From NCBI RefSeq assembly GCF_022669055.1, contig NZ_JAJMLW010000001.1:930001-994000 (forward strand): a DNA stretch of 64,000 nucleotides. Reading direction: 5' to 3'. Of the stretch, positions 37,242 to 46,299 are shown one piece after another. Origin of the DNA: Adlercreutzia faecimuris (GTDB lineage: Bacteria > Actinomycetota > Coriobacteriia > Coriobacteriales > Eggerthellaceae). The first letter of the stretch is position 1; each line of letters begins with the position of its first letter. The position numbers were made by a program, and so were the translations under genes. The notes beneath the pieces were generated by a model. The model ran no database searches. It saw nothing but the letters and a program-made list of their open reading frames with translations, and was not told the origin of the DNA.

Positions 37242-39668
37242 ATGGGCGCTGAGCATAGAGACGGCGGGCCCGGCGCCCGCGAGGAGCTTCTGGGCGAGCC
37301 GGCGTCCGGCGCGGCCCAGAAGCAGACGGTGGACGCCCTCCTGGGCCGCCCCTACGTGGCCGAGCGCTCGGTGGTGCGCGGCGTGGGCCGCCACGGGGCC
37401 GAGCTCGGCTCGCGCACGCCCGAGGAGCGCTTCGCCGAGCTCCAGGAGCTGACGGGCGCCTACCTCTCGCCCGAGGAGGAGGCGATGCTCGCGCGCGCCT
37501 TCGCCTTCGCCAGCGCCGCCCACAAGGGGCAGTGCCGCAAGTCGGGCGAGCCGTTCATCGTGCACCCCATCGAGGTGGGCATCATCCTGGCCGACCTGCG
37601 CATGGACGCCGAGACCATCTGCGCGGCGCTTCTGCACGACACGGTGGAGGACACCAAGGTCACCTCCGAGGACGTGGAGCGCGAGTTCAACCCGCAGGTC
37701 CGCGCGCTCGTGGAGGGCGTCACCAAGATCACGCGCATCGAGGTGGAGAGCCTCACCGACGAGCAGGCCGCCACCATCCGCAAGATGTTCGTCGCCATGA
37801 GCCAGGACATCCGCGTCATCGTCATCAAGCTGGCCGACCGCCTGCACAACATGCGCACGCTCGCGGCCTTGCGCGAGGACCGCCGCATCTTCAAGGCCCG
37901 CGAGACGCTGGAGATCTACGCCCCCATCGCGCACCGCCTGGGCATCAACTCCATCAAGTGGGAGTTGGAGGACCTGGCGTTCTTCTACCTGGAGCCCAAC
38001 AAGTACAAGCAGGTCAGCCGCATGGTCACCGAGTCGCGCGGCGCGCGGGAGGGCTACCTGCAGGACTGCATCGACGTGCTGCGCGACGAGATGGGGAAGG
38101 TGGGCATCGAGGCCCAGATCATGGGCCGCCCCAAGCACCTCTACTCCATCTACCAGAAGATGTCGCGCAAGGGCAAGGGCTTCTCGGAGATCTACGACCT
38201 CATCGCCGTGCGCATCATCGTGAAGTCGGTGAAGGACTGCTACTCGGCGCTCGGCGCCGTGCACACCCTGTGGCACCCGATGCCGGGGCGCTTCAAGGAC
38301 TACATCGCCATGCCCAAGTTCAACATGTACCAGTCGCTCCACACGACGGTCATGGGGCCGGCGGGGCGCCCGCTCGAGGTGCAGATCCGCACCGAGGACA
38401 TGCATCGCGCCAGCGAGTACGGCGTGGCGGCGCACTGGCGCTACAAGGAGTCGGGCGGCAGCGGCCGCGGCAACGCGGACGCGCTCGACCAGCAGCTCGC
38501 GTGGCTGCGCGAGATGGTGGACTGGCAGGACGAGACGGAGGACTCGCGCGAGTTCCTCAAGTCGCTCAAGATGGACCTCGACAACACCGAGGTGTTCGTG
38601 TTCACGCCGAAGGGCGAGGTCATGAGCCTGCGCGCCGGCGCGACCCCCATCGACTTCGCCTACGCCATCCACACCGAGGTGGGCAACCACTGCGTGGGCG
38701 CCAAGGTGAACGGCTCCATCGTGCCACTCACCTACGAGCTGCAGGTGGGCGACCGCGTGGAGATCCTCACCCAGAAGTCGGCCGGCCCCTCGCGCGACTG
38801 GCTCAACGTGGTGAAGACGCCCTCGGCCCGCAGCAAGATACGCTCGTACTTCTCCAAGGTGTCGCGCTCCGACGACCTGCAGTTCGGCCGCGACCGCCTC
38901 ACCCGCGAGATGCGCAAGCACGGGCTGGGCATCTCCAACGCCCAGTCGATGCGCGCCCTGCGCACGGTGGCCGACGCCATGGGGTTCAACGACCCCGACG
39001 ACATGCTCGTCCACATCGGCACGGGCAAGGAGAGCGCCCAGCACGTGGCCAACCGCCTGCTCAAGATCCTCGTGGACAAGGGCAACGAGGAGGCGCAGAA
39101 GCCCCAGATAGGGATGTCCGACAGCTCCACGGGCATCATGGCCCCCATGCTCACCTCGGTGAAGCGCCCCAAGAAGCACGAGACGCACTCGTCCCACGGC
39201 ATCGTGGTGAAGGGCATCGACGACGTGCTCGTGCGCCTGTCGCGCTGCTGCAACCCCGTGCCGGGCGACGAGATACTCGGGTTCGTCACCCGCGGGCGCG
39301 GCGTGTCGGTGCATCGCGCCGACTGCCCCAACGCCATCGACCTCAAGAAGCACCCGGAGCGCATCATCGACGTGTCGTGGGAGGGCACGCCGCCCAAGGG
39401 CGCCTCCTACCAGATAGAGATAGCCATCGAGGCGCTCGACCGCATGAACCTGCTGCTCGACGTGACGCGCGTGCTCTCGGAGGCCGGCGCCAACGTGCTG
39501 TCGTGCACCACCACCACCCACCGCGACGGCATGGTGGAGATGCGCTTCCTGTTCCAGGTGTCCGACCTGGCCGTCATCGAGCGCACCCTGAAGCGCCTGA
39601 CCGAGGTGGAGGGGGTCTTCGACGCCCACCGCATGGTCCCAGGCCAGGCCATCGGGAAGAAGAAGTAG
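37242..39668 (+). CDS. rel: Bifunctional (p)ppGpp synthetase/hydrolase
   Basis: Makes and degrades the stringent-response alarmone. The 808-residue protein has an N-terminal extension of about 75 residues, then an intact HD hydrolase domain (HDTVEDT, His132-Asp133). The synthetase domain has the RFKD motif at residues 350-353, the form seen in bifunctional rather than synthetase-only enzymes. TGS (TPKGEVMSLRAGATPIDFAY), a zinc-finger-like region with RCCNPVPGDEI, and a C-terminal ACT domain follow. RBS gaaggtgc. recJ-rel adjacency is common in bacteria. A nested inverted repeat begins 8 bases after the stop. Confidence 0.96.
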   Translation: MGAEHRDGGPGAREELLGEPASGAAQKQTVDALLGRPYVAERSVVRGVGRHGAELGSRTPEERFAELQELTGAYLSPEEEAMLARAFAFASAAHKGQCRKSGEPFIVHPIEVGIILADLRMDAETICAALLHDTVEDTKVTSEDVEREFNPQVRALVEGVTKITRIEVESLTDEQAATIRKMFVAMSQDIRVIVIKLADRLHNMRTLAALREDRRIFKARETLEIYAPIAHRLGINSIKWELEDLAFFYLEPNKYKQVSRMVTESRGAREGYLQDCIDVLRDEMGKVGIEAQIMGRPKHLYSIYQKMSRKGKGFSEIYDLIAVRIIVKSVKDCYSALGAVHTLWHPMPGRFKDYIAMPKFNMYQSLHTTVMGPAGRPLEVQIRTEDMHRASEYGVAAHWRYKESGGSGRGNADALDQQLAWLREMVDWQDETEDSREFLKSLKMDLDNTEVFVFTPKGEVMSLRAGATPIDFAYAIHTEVGNHCVGAKVNGSIVPLTYELQVGDRVEILTQKSAGPSRDWLNVVKTPSARSKIRSYFSKVSRSDDLQFGRDRLTREMRKHGLGISNAQSMRALRTVADAMGFNDPDDMLVHIGTGKESAQHVANRLLKILVDKGNEEAQKPQIGMSDSSTGIMAPMLTSVKRPKKHETHSSHGIVVKGIDDVLVRLSRCCNPVPGDEILGFVTRGRGVSVHRADCPNAIDLKKHPERIIDVSWEGTPPKGASYQIEIAIEALDRMNLLLDVTRVLSEAGANVLSCTTTTHRDGMVEMRFLFQVSDLAVIERTLKRLTEVEGVFDAHRMVPGQAIGKKK

Positions 39669-39676
39669 CCGGAGTC

Positions 39677-39792
39677 GGCCGGAGGGGCGCCGGGGTTCCC
39701 GGCACGCTCCTCACGGCGGAGGGCTGTGGTAGGTTATACCACAGCCCTCCTTGCTCCGGGGAAGTGCCGGGAACCCCGGCGCCCCTCCGGCC
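39677..39792. repeat. Nested inverted repeat after rel
   Basis: Perfect 29-base outer arms (39677-39705 and 39764-39792) enclose a second perfect hairpin with a 14-bp stem and 5-base loop (39718-39750). The structure occupies nearly all of the rel-to-hydrolase gap. No T run follows the outer stem, so it is not a standard terminator, although the inner hairpin might act as one. Confidence 0.92.
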
Positions 39793-39864
39793 TACGCGTC
39801 GGCTTGTGTCGGCGTGGGCGGTGCGGTGAGCGTCTTCGAGAGTGGATGAGAAAGGACTGAAGGC

Positions 39865-40542
39865 ATGCAGAAGCGGCTCTTCGAGGTGCAGGGGCTCTGC
39901 GCCGATGTGGAGTACCTGGTCATGGGCCAGCTCCAGAACAACGTGTACGTCATCTCCGACGGACGGGGCACGATGGTGGTCGACCCGTCGTGCGACGTCG
40001 ACGACATCCTGGCCGCGGTGGGGGAGCGCGCGGTGGACGCCATCGTGCTCACCCACGCGCACAACGACCACGTGGGGGCCGCCGCGGCCCTGCGCGAGGC
40101 CACGGGCGCGCCGGTCATCGCGTCGGCGGCGGACGCGGACGCCATCGAGGACCCGCGCCCCGGCGCCTTCCTCGACGCGGCCCCGGCCTGCCCGGTCGAC
40201 CGCCGCGTGGCCAACGGCGACGTGGTCACCGTCGGGGGCATGGCCTGGAAGGTCATCTCCACGCCGGGGCACACCCCCGGGTCCATCTGCCTGTTCCTCA
40301 TCCCGCAGTTCGGCAATCACGGCGACGGGCTGCCCATCCTCGTGTCGGGTGACACGCTGTTCGCCGGCACCGTGGGGCGCACCGACTTCGAGGGCGGCTC
40401 GATGGACGAGATGCGCGCCTCCATCAAGAAGCTGGCCGCCCTGCCCGACGACACCGCCGTGCTGCCCGGCCACAACGACCTCACCACCATCGGCGCCGAG
40501 CGCCGCCGCGTCTTCGCCCGCTTCGGCGACGAGGAGGAGTAG
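39865..40542 (+). CDS. Metallo-beta-lactamase-fold hydrolase (glyoxalase II-like)
   Basis: 225 residues. The metal-binding motif THAHNDH is at residues 63-69, with further ligands in TPGHTPGSI, VSGDTLF and LPGHND. Length and motif spacing fit the hydroxyacylglutathione-hydrolase-like branch, which in bacteria without glutathione acts on other thioesters or has unknown substrates. The RBS is aaaggactgaagg. It follows rel, a common arrangement. The substrate is not predictable. Confidence 0.88.
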   Translation: MQKRLFEVQGLCADVEYLVMGQLQNNVYVISDGRGTMVVDPSCDVDDILAAVGERAVDAIVLTHAHNDHVGAAAALREATGAPVIASAADADAIEDPRPGAFLDAAPACPVDRRVANGDVVTVGGMAWKVISTPGHTPGSICLFLIPQFGNHGDGLPILVSGDTLFAGTVGRTDFEGGSMDEMRASIKKLAALPDDTAVLPGHNDLTTIGAERRRVFARFGDEEE

Positions 40543-40779
40543 AGGCGCCGCTTCGTCCCCCAGCCTCCCTGTAGGCGGGGGGGAGCGCCGGACGGCCCGG
40601 GCATGCGGGGGCGTCGCGGCGCATCCGCCGGGGCCGCCCCGCCGTTGGCAACAGGTTCGTTCCATCTGCGGAAAAGGGTCGCCCCGGCTGGCGGGTTCCC
40701 GTAGAATTCGGATAAACTTGATGCGTTTGCGCAGCGAACCGTGGCGGCCGCCGGGCCTGCCCGCGTCGGAAGGACTTCC

Positions 40780-41835
40780 GTGACCATAGAGTGGACCCTT
40801 TTCCTCTCGGAGCTCTTGGCGAACCCCGTCCTGGCAGTGGTGACGCTGCTCAACGTGGGGGTCATCATCGTCAACGGCGCCACTGACGCCCCCAACGCCA
40901 TCGCCACGGTGGTGTCCACCCGGGCCATGAAGCCGCGGCACGCCATCATCATGGCCGCCATCTGCAACTTCTTCGGCCTCCTGCTCGTATCCCTCGTATC
41001 CTCGGCCGTCGCCCAGACCATCTTCTCGATGGTGGACTTCGGCGGCAACTCCCACCAGGCCATCATCGCCCTCATGTCGGCCATGGTGGCCATCATCGTG
41101 TGGGGCGCCGCCGCCTGGTGGTTCGGCATCCCCACGTCGCAGTCCCACTCGCTCATCGCCGGCCTCACCGGCGCGGCCATCGCCGTGCAGGGCGGCTTCG
41201 ACGCCATCAACGGCGCCGAGTGGATCAAGGTCATCTACGGCATCCTGCTCTCCACGCTCATGGGCTTCGGCCTGGGCTGGGTCAACTTCAAGGTGTTCGG
41301 CTTCTTCTGCCGCAACCTCAACCGGCCGCGGGCCAACCACTTCTTCCGCTGGGCGCAGATCATCGCCGGCGCGGGCGTGGCCTTCATGCACGGCGCCCAG
41401 GACGGCCAGAAGTTCATGTCCATCTTCCTCCTGGCCATCACCATGGCCGTGGGCCTGGGCATGAGCGGCGCGTCGATGGTGCTGCCCGTGTGGCTCATGG
41501 TGTTCTGCGCGCTGTCGATGGGCTTCGGCACCGCCGCGGGCGGCGAGCGCATCATCAAGTCCGTCGGCGTCGACATGGTCAAGATGGACGCCTTCCAGGG
41601 CTTCGCCGCCAGCCTCTCCACCTGCGTGAGCCTGGCCGTGGCCACCTTCGGCGGCCTGCCCGTGTCCACCACCCACACCAACACCACGGCCATCATGGGC
41701 GTCGGCGCCGCGCGCAACCCCAAGGCCGTCAAGTGGAGCATCGCCATCGACATGGTCAAGACCTGGGTGCTCACCTTCCCCGGCTGCGGCATCCTGGGCT
41801 TCGTCTGCGCGAAGCTGTTCCTGCTCATCCTCTAA
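40780..41835 (+). CDS. Inorganic phosphate transporter, PiT family
   Basis: Low-affinity phosphate or metal-phosphate symporter in the membrane. The 351-residue protein is made of hydrophobic helices with the two duplicated PiT motifs: NGATDAPNAIATVVSTRAM in the N-terminal half and GAQDGQKFM further on, plus WWFGIPTSQSHSLIAGL and GLPVSTTHTNTTAIMG. The GTG at 40780 is chosen because a ggaagga site lies 6 bases before it; a GTG further upstream lacks one. A TAGAAT box is at 40702. The PhoU-like partner follows after 24 bases. Confidence 0.93.
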   Translation: MTIEWTLFLSELLANPVLAVVTLLNVGVIIVNGATDAPNAIATVVSTRAMKPRHAIIMAAICNFFGLLLVSLVSSAVAQTIFSMVDFGGNSHQAIIALMSAMVAIIVWGAAAWWFGIPTSQSHSLIAGLTGAAIAVQGGFDAINGAEWIKVIYGILLSTLMGFGLGWVNFKVFGFFCRNLNRPRANHFFRWAQIIAGAGVAFMHGAQDGQKFMSIFLLAITMAVGLGMSGASMVLPVWLMVFCALSMGFGTAAGGERIIKSVGVDMVKMDAFQGFAASLSTCVSLAVATFGGLPVSTTHTNTTAIMGVGAARNPKAVKWSIAIDMVKTWVLTFPGCGILGFVCAKLFLLIL

Positions 41836-41859
41836 CGACGCTCGAGAAAGGGCCTCACC

Positions 41860-42489
41860 ATGGCAAGGAAGAAGAAGTTCGACTACTTCGAGGCATACGA
41901 GAAGCTGTCCGACCTGGCGGTGCGCGAATCCGAGCTGCTGCTCGAGAGCTTCAAGTCGTTCGACGGCGCGCCGTCGCTGGTGGGCACCCTCGAGGCCGTC
42001 CACGAGCTGGAGCATCAGGGCGACGACATCAACCACGACATCTTCCAGAGCGCGGCCGTGGACTTCATGCCGCCCATCGACCGCGAGGACATCGTGGAGC
42101 TGGCCCAGGCCCTCGACAACGTGCTCGACAACGTCGAGGCCGTGCTGCAGCAGGTGTACATGTGCGACGCCCGGGTCATGCCCGAGGACGCGGTGCGCTT
42201 CGCCAAGCTGGTGAAGAAGAGCTGCGAGGCCCTCGACAAGGCCATGGAGGACTTCCGCAACTTCAAGAAGTCCAAGGCGTTCAAGCAGCTCATCGTGGAC
42301 GTCAACACCTACGAGGAGGAGGGCGACACGCTGTACCTGACCGCCATGCGCGCGCTCCACACCCAGGAGAACCCCGACGTCATGCACGTGTTGCGCTGGT
42401 CGCGCATCTACAGCCGCATCGAGAAGTGCTGCGACGCCTGCGAGCACGCCGCCGACGTGATGAACACCATCCTGCTGAAGAACCTGTAG
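41860..42489 (+). CDS. PhoU-like protein (DUF47 family)
   Basis: 209 residues, all helical and acidic, of the DUF47 family that is routinely encoded next to PiT transporters and thought to control them. Typical features are the early FDYFEAYEKLSDLAVRE, HELEHQGDDINHDIF with metal-cluster-like acidic residues, and the C-terminal IYSRIEKCCDACEHAAD. It starts 24 bases after the transporter, so the pair forms an operon. Confidence 0.92.
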   Translation: MARKKKFDYFEAYEKLSDLAVRESELLLESFKSFDGAPSLVGTLEAVHELEHQGDDINHDIFQSAAVDFMPPIDREDIVELAQALDNVLDNVEAVLQQVYMCDARVMPEDAVRFAKLVKKSCEALDKAMEDFRNFKKSKAFKQLIVDVNTYEEEGDTLYLTAMRALHTQENPDVMHVLRWSRIYSRIEKCCDACEHAADVMNTILLKNL

Positions 42490-42552
42490 CACGCAGTTGC
42501 GCGCCGACGAGGGGTACGGGACGGCGGGCTCTCCGCGCGCGGGCCGCTCGGG

Positions 42553-43680
42553 CTAGCTGCGGGGCTCGAAGGGGTCGCGGGGCTGCTCGGCGGCGTGGCG
42601 GTCCTCGATCTCGGCTAGGGCGCGGCGCAGCTCATCGCGGTCGACGAGGAGGCGGTCGCTCGGGTCGGGCGCCGGCGCGGGCGGGCGGTCGTCGGGGGCG
42701 TCGGGCGCCGCGTCGCCGGCGGGCGCGCGCCGGGCATCCGACGGCGCGGGGCGGGTGGCGTCGGCGAGCGCCTGGTAGGGCACGTCGGCCTCGGGCGGCA
42801 CGTCGGCCCAGTGGGTGCAGTCGGCCTCGGCCCCCTCGGCGCAGCCGGCGTCATGCCCGGCGGCGTCGTCGCGCACCGTGTCGCGCAGCTCCATCCACCG
42901 GCCCGAGACGCGGTTGTAGAAGCGCGTCCACAGCTTGGCCGCCCGGGCCAGCCGCCCGCTGTCGCCGCGGTCGCGCGCGGTCTTGCCCAGCGGGACGCGG
43001 GCCTTGCGGGCCACGAACTGCATGGGCTTGGCGACGGCCCGGGTGACCTTGTCGCTGTAGTCGCGCGGCGGCCGGGTGCTCCAGCCGAAGACGAGGCTGC
43101 CGTAGCGGATGCCGAGCACGAGCGCCGCGCACATGCCCGCGGCCAGGCTCGGGAAGAAGGCGTAGGTGCGCATGAGCGCGAAGGCGGTGCAGCCCAGGAG
43201 CGCCGCGCTGCCGTAGAGGGGGCCGGCCTGGAACGCCTCGGGCGGCCGGTTCATCAGCACGTCGCGCATGACGCCGCCGCCGATGGCGGTGATGGTGCCC
43301 AGGATGATGGAGGGGATCACCCCGAGCCCCGCCGAGAGCGACTTGCCCACGCCGATGATGGCCCACATGGCCACCGACAGGTTGTCGAGCAGATCGACGA
43401 TGGGGTCGAGGTAGGTGGCCAGCTTGCCGAAGTAGAACACGATGACGCCGGCGATGGCGCACGACAGCAGGAGCGAGGGGTTCTGGAAGGCGTAGATGCC
43501 GTAGTCCTGCAGCAGTACGTCGCGGGTGATGCCGCCGCCCAGGCCGGTGGCACAGGCGATGAAGACGCACCCGAAGATGTCGAAGCGGGCGCGCACCGCG
43601 CTCATGGCGCCAGACAGCCCGCCGGTCAGCGTAGCGGCGAGCTCCAGCCAGAACGGTATGGCGATGGCGACCTCGAGCAT
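42553..43680 (-). CDS. TRIC/UPF0126 family membrane channel with hydrophilic C-terminal tail
   Basis: 375 residues. Residues 1-210 contain two repeated UPF0126 domains with glycine-rich signatures (ATGLGGGITRDVLL and ITAIGGGVMRDVLM), the hallmark of bacterial TRIC-type cation channels (YicG-like). Residues 210-375 are a hydrophilic, Pro/Ala/Asp-rich tail that such proteins lack in most species. It lies 6 bases downstream of the phospholipase-C-like gene. Transported ion unknown. Confidence 0.88.
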   Translation of the reverse strand: MLEVAIAIPFWLELAATLTGGLSGAMSAVRARFDIFGCVFIACATGLGGGITRDVLLQDYGIYAFQNPSLLLSCAIAGVIVFYFGKLATYLDPIVDLLDNLSVAMWAIIGVGKSLSAGLGVIPSIILGTITAIGGGVMRDVLMNRPPEAFQAGPLYGSAALLGCTAFALMRTYAFFPSLAAGMCAALVLGIRYGSLVFGWSTRPPRDYSDKVTRAVAKPMQFVARKARVPLGKTARDRGDSGRLARAAKLWTRFYNRVSGRWMELRDTVRDDAAGHDAGCAEGAEADCTHWADVPPEADVPYQALADATRPAPSDARRAPAGDAAPDAPDDRPPAPAPDPSDRLLVDRDELRRALAEIEDRHAAEQPRDPFEPRS

Positions 43681-43686
43681 GGCCGG

Positions 43687-44688
43687 CTAGCGCGCGTCCG
43701 TGGCGGCGGGTGCGTCGTCCGGGGCGTCCGCGTCGTCGACGGCCACGATGACGGCCACCGTGGGCTCGCCGGAGAAGTCGAGGTCGCCGGTGAGGGCATG
43801 GGCCGCCGCCAGGTCGAAGCCGGGGGCGTCGAAGGCGTCCAGGGCCGCGCCCGCCCGGGTGCGGGCGCGCTCGAAGAGGTCGGCGAAGCTCGCGTCGGAC
43901 ACCTCGCCGGTGTAGGGGTTCTCCCAGGGCGCGCGGCCGCTGTTGGCGAAGGCGCTCTCGGTGAGCGGCTCGGCCCGGTGGCTCATGGCGCGGTAGAACG
44001 AGAAGGGCCGCACGAGCTCCTCGACGCGGCCGATGACGGCGCGCTTGGCGCCAGTGGGGGACCAGAACAGCCGCTGGGCGCGGCGGAACAGCTTGACGGA
44101 CGCCTTGAACGAGTCGGCGGGCAGCGCCACGCCGTACACGTCCATGGCCACGTAGGCGTAGAGCGCCGACACCACGTCGAGCACCCGGTCGGAGGCCCTG
44201 AGGATCTCGCGGGAGGGATCGAAGTCGGCGATGGAGCGGCCGCGGCGCGTGGTGAGCACCAGCTCGTCGAGCTCGCTCTCGATGACGGCGTGCACGTCCG
44301 AGCCGCTCTCGCGCGTGAGGCCCGGCTCGCCGGCGTCGCACAGCGCGTACTGCTGGCTGAAGACGAGCGGGTGGACGGTGGAGTCCAGCACGTAGTGGCA
44401 CAGGAACCCCAGGGCGTAGGCGCGCCCGATGGCGCGGCTCTCGTCGGGCAGCATCCCCACGGCGCGCTTGAGCGCGGCCAGCAGCTCGGCGGGCCGCTGG
44501 GCGTGCATGACCGACCCCAGGCGCCGGGCGGCGCCCAGGCGCGGGCTCGCCACGGCGTAGAACAGCGGGTCGGGCCCCTGGTTGCCCAGGAGGAAGGCGT
44601 CGCACTCGTCGCGACCCTCGCCGATGAGCTCGTAGCGCTCGGCGTAGGTCTCGCGGCCGAAGGTGTCGTGGGTTATGAGCGCGGGCAT
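43687..44688 (-). CDS. Zinc-dependent phospholipase C family protein
   Basis: 333 residues. The N-terminal half matches the zinc-dependent phospholipase C/S1-P1 nuclease fold: THDTFG near residue 7, GNQGPDPLFY, and the helix GFLCHYVLDSTVHPLVF with the metal ligands. The C-terminal half is less conserved. No signal peptide is evident, so it may act inside the cell. The ATG at 44688 follows an aagggag site. On the minus strand a TATGAT-like box lies about 40 bases upstream. Co-transcribed with the TRIC gene. Confidence 0.8.
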   Translation of the reverse strand: MPALITHDTFGRETYAERYELIGEGRDECDAFLLGNQGPDPLFYAVASPRLGAARRLGSVMHAQRPAELLAALKRAVGMLPDESRAIGRAYALGFLCHYVLDSTVHPLVFSQQYALCDAGEPGLTRESGSDVHAVIESELDELVLTTRRGRSIADFDPSREILRASDRVLDVVSALYAYVAMDVYGVALPADSFKASVKLFRRAQRLFWSPTGAKRAVIGRVEELVRPFSFYRAMSHRAEPLTESAFANSGRAPWENPYTGEVSDASFADLFERARTRAGAALDAFDAPGFDLAAAHALTGDLDFSGEPTVAVIVAVDDADAPDDAPAATDAR

Positions 44689-44912
44689 GGGGTCTCCCTT
44701 CTGGCGGATCCGCCGGCTGCCCTCCATCATATACAATGGGCGTCGCGGCGCGAAGGCCGCGTTGCCCAAGCGTGACCAACTTCCCGGCCGGCCCTCGGCC
44801 CGCGTGCGACGCCGGCCGACCCCAGCCGCCGGGGCGCGGGGCGGAGTGCTAGGGTGGGCACACGACGATGGCGGCCGCGGGCCGGTGCGCGAGAAGGCGA
44901 GGATCAGGCGCT

Positions 44913-46157
44913 ATGTCCATGAAGATGACCAAGCAGGAGCGCAGCTGGGTGCTCTACGACGTGGGCAACTCCGCCTTCGTGATGCTGTCCACCGCGCTCA
45001 TCCCCGTCTACTTCGCCACCCTGGCCGAACCGGGCTCGTCGGTGGTGGTGGCCTGGGGCTACGCCGAGACGGTCGCCTCGCTCGTGCTGGCCCTGCTCAT
45101 GCCCGTCCTGGGCAGCCTCGCCGACCTCAAGGGCAACAAGAAGAAGTTCCTCATCGGGTTCATCGGCACGGGGGCGGTGGCCTGCGCGGCGCTCGGCATC
45201 CCCACCCACGCCCTGGCCTTCCTGGTGGTCTACGTCATATCCTCGGTGATGCTCAACGGCTCGATGGTGTTCTATGACGCCTTCCTGGTGGACGCCACCA
45301 CCGAAGACCGCTACGACCTGGTGTCGTCCAACGGGTACGCCTGGGGCTACATCGGCTCGTGCATCCCGTTCGTGGCGTGCCTGGCGGTGGTGCTGGGCGG
45401 CCCGGCCGTCGGCATCGACATGGGCGTGGGGATGAAGATCGCCTTCCTCATCACGGCGGCGTGGTGGGTGGCCTTCAGCGTGCCGGTCATCCGCAACGTC
45501 CACCAGACCCACTACAAGCCGCGCCAGCCGCGCCTCATGCGCGCCACCTTCCGCGGGCTGGCCGCCACGATGCGCTCCATCGCGCGCGACCGGCGCATCC
45601 TGCTGTTCATGCTGGCGTACTTCTTCTACATCGACGGCGTGCACACCATCATCAAGATGTCGACGAGCTACGGCACCGAGCTCGGCATCGACGCGGTGCA
45701 GCTGGTGCTGGCGCTTCTGGTCACGCAGTTCGTGGCGTTCCCGTCGGCCATCGCCTACGGGCGGCTGTCCACGCGCTTCGGCACGCGGCGGATGCTCCTG
45801 GTGGCCGTGGGCGCCTACTTCTGCATCACGCTGTTCGCCGCGTTCTTCCTGCGCAGCGCCTTCGAGTTCTGGGTGCTCGCCATCTGCGTGGGGCTGTTCC
45901 AGGGCGGCATTCAGGCGCTCTCGCGCAGCGAGTTCGGCAAGATCATCCCCAAGGAGCACGCCAACGAGTACTTCGGGTTCTTCGACATCTTCGGCAAGTA
46001 CGCCGCCGTGATGGGAACCTTCCTGGTGAGCCTGTTCACCCAGCTGACGGGCAACCCGTCGGCCGGCGTGCTGTCCATCGCCGTGCTGTTCGTGGTGGGC
46101 TTCGTCCTGATGGCGAAGGTGCCCGCCGGCGTCTACGAGGACGGCCCGGCGCGGTAG
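44913..46157 (+). CDS. MFS transporter, UMF1/Atg22-like family
   Basis: 414 residues with about twelve membrane helices. The start ERSWVLYDVGNSAFVMLSTA and the SLADLKGNKKKFL loop are typical of the UMF1 family, related to the fungal vacuolar amino-acid effluxer Atg22. FGKIIPKEHANEYFGFFDIF in the C-terminal half is also a family signature. ATG at 44913 with a weak aggatcagg site; the Met three codons later is an alternative. Substrate unknown. Confidence 0.87.
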   Translation: MSMKMTKQERSWVLYDVGNSAFVMLSTALIPVYFATLAEPGSSVVVAWGYAETVASLVLALLMPVLGSLADLKGNKKKFLIGFIGTGAVACAALGIPTHALAFLVVYVISSVMLNGSMVFYDAFLVDATTEDRYDLVSSNGYAWGYIGSCIPFVACLAVVLGGPAVGIDMGVGMKIAFLITAAWWVAFSVPVIRNVHQTHYKPRQPRLMRATFRGLAATMRSIARDRRILLFMLAYFFYIDGVHTIIKMSTSYGTELGIDAVQLVLALLVTQFVAFPSAIAYGRLSTRFGTRRMLLVAVGAYFCITLFAAFFLRSAFEFWVLAICVGLFQGGIQALSRSEFGKIIPKEHANEYFGFFDIFGKYAAVMGTFLVSLFTQLTGNPSAGVLSIAVLFVVGFVLMAKVPAGVYEDGPAR

Positions 46158-46235
46158 GCGGCGCGGCGCGCGGGTAGCGCGCGTGACGCGCGGGTAGCGT
46201 GCGAGCGCGGTGCCCGCGTGGCCGGCGCGCGCATG

Positions 46236-46288
46236 GCGTGTGGCCGACCGGCGGCGCGGGCGTGGCGTGCGGCCGGTCGGCCACACGC
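46236..46288. terminator. Inverted repeat between convergent genes
   Basis: A perfect 16-bp stem (46236-46251 and 46273-46288) with a 21-base loop lies between the convergent UMF1-like and degV genes. There is no T run, but its position suggests a bidirectional transcription end. Confidence 0.5.
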
Positions 46289-46299
46289 GCCCGGCGCGC

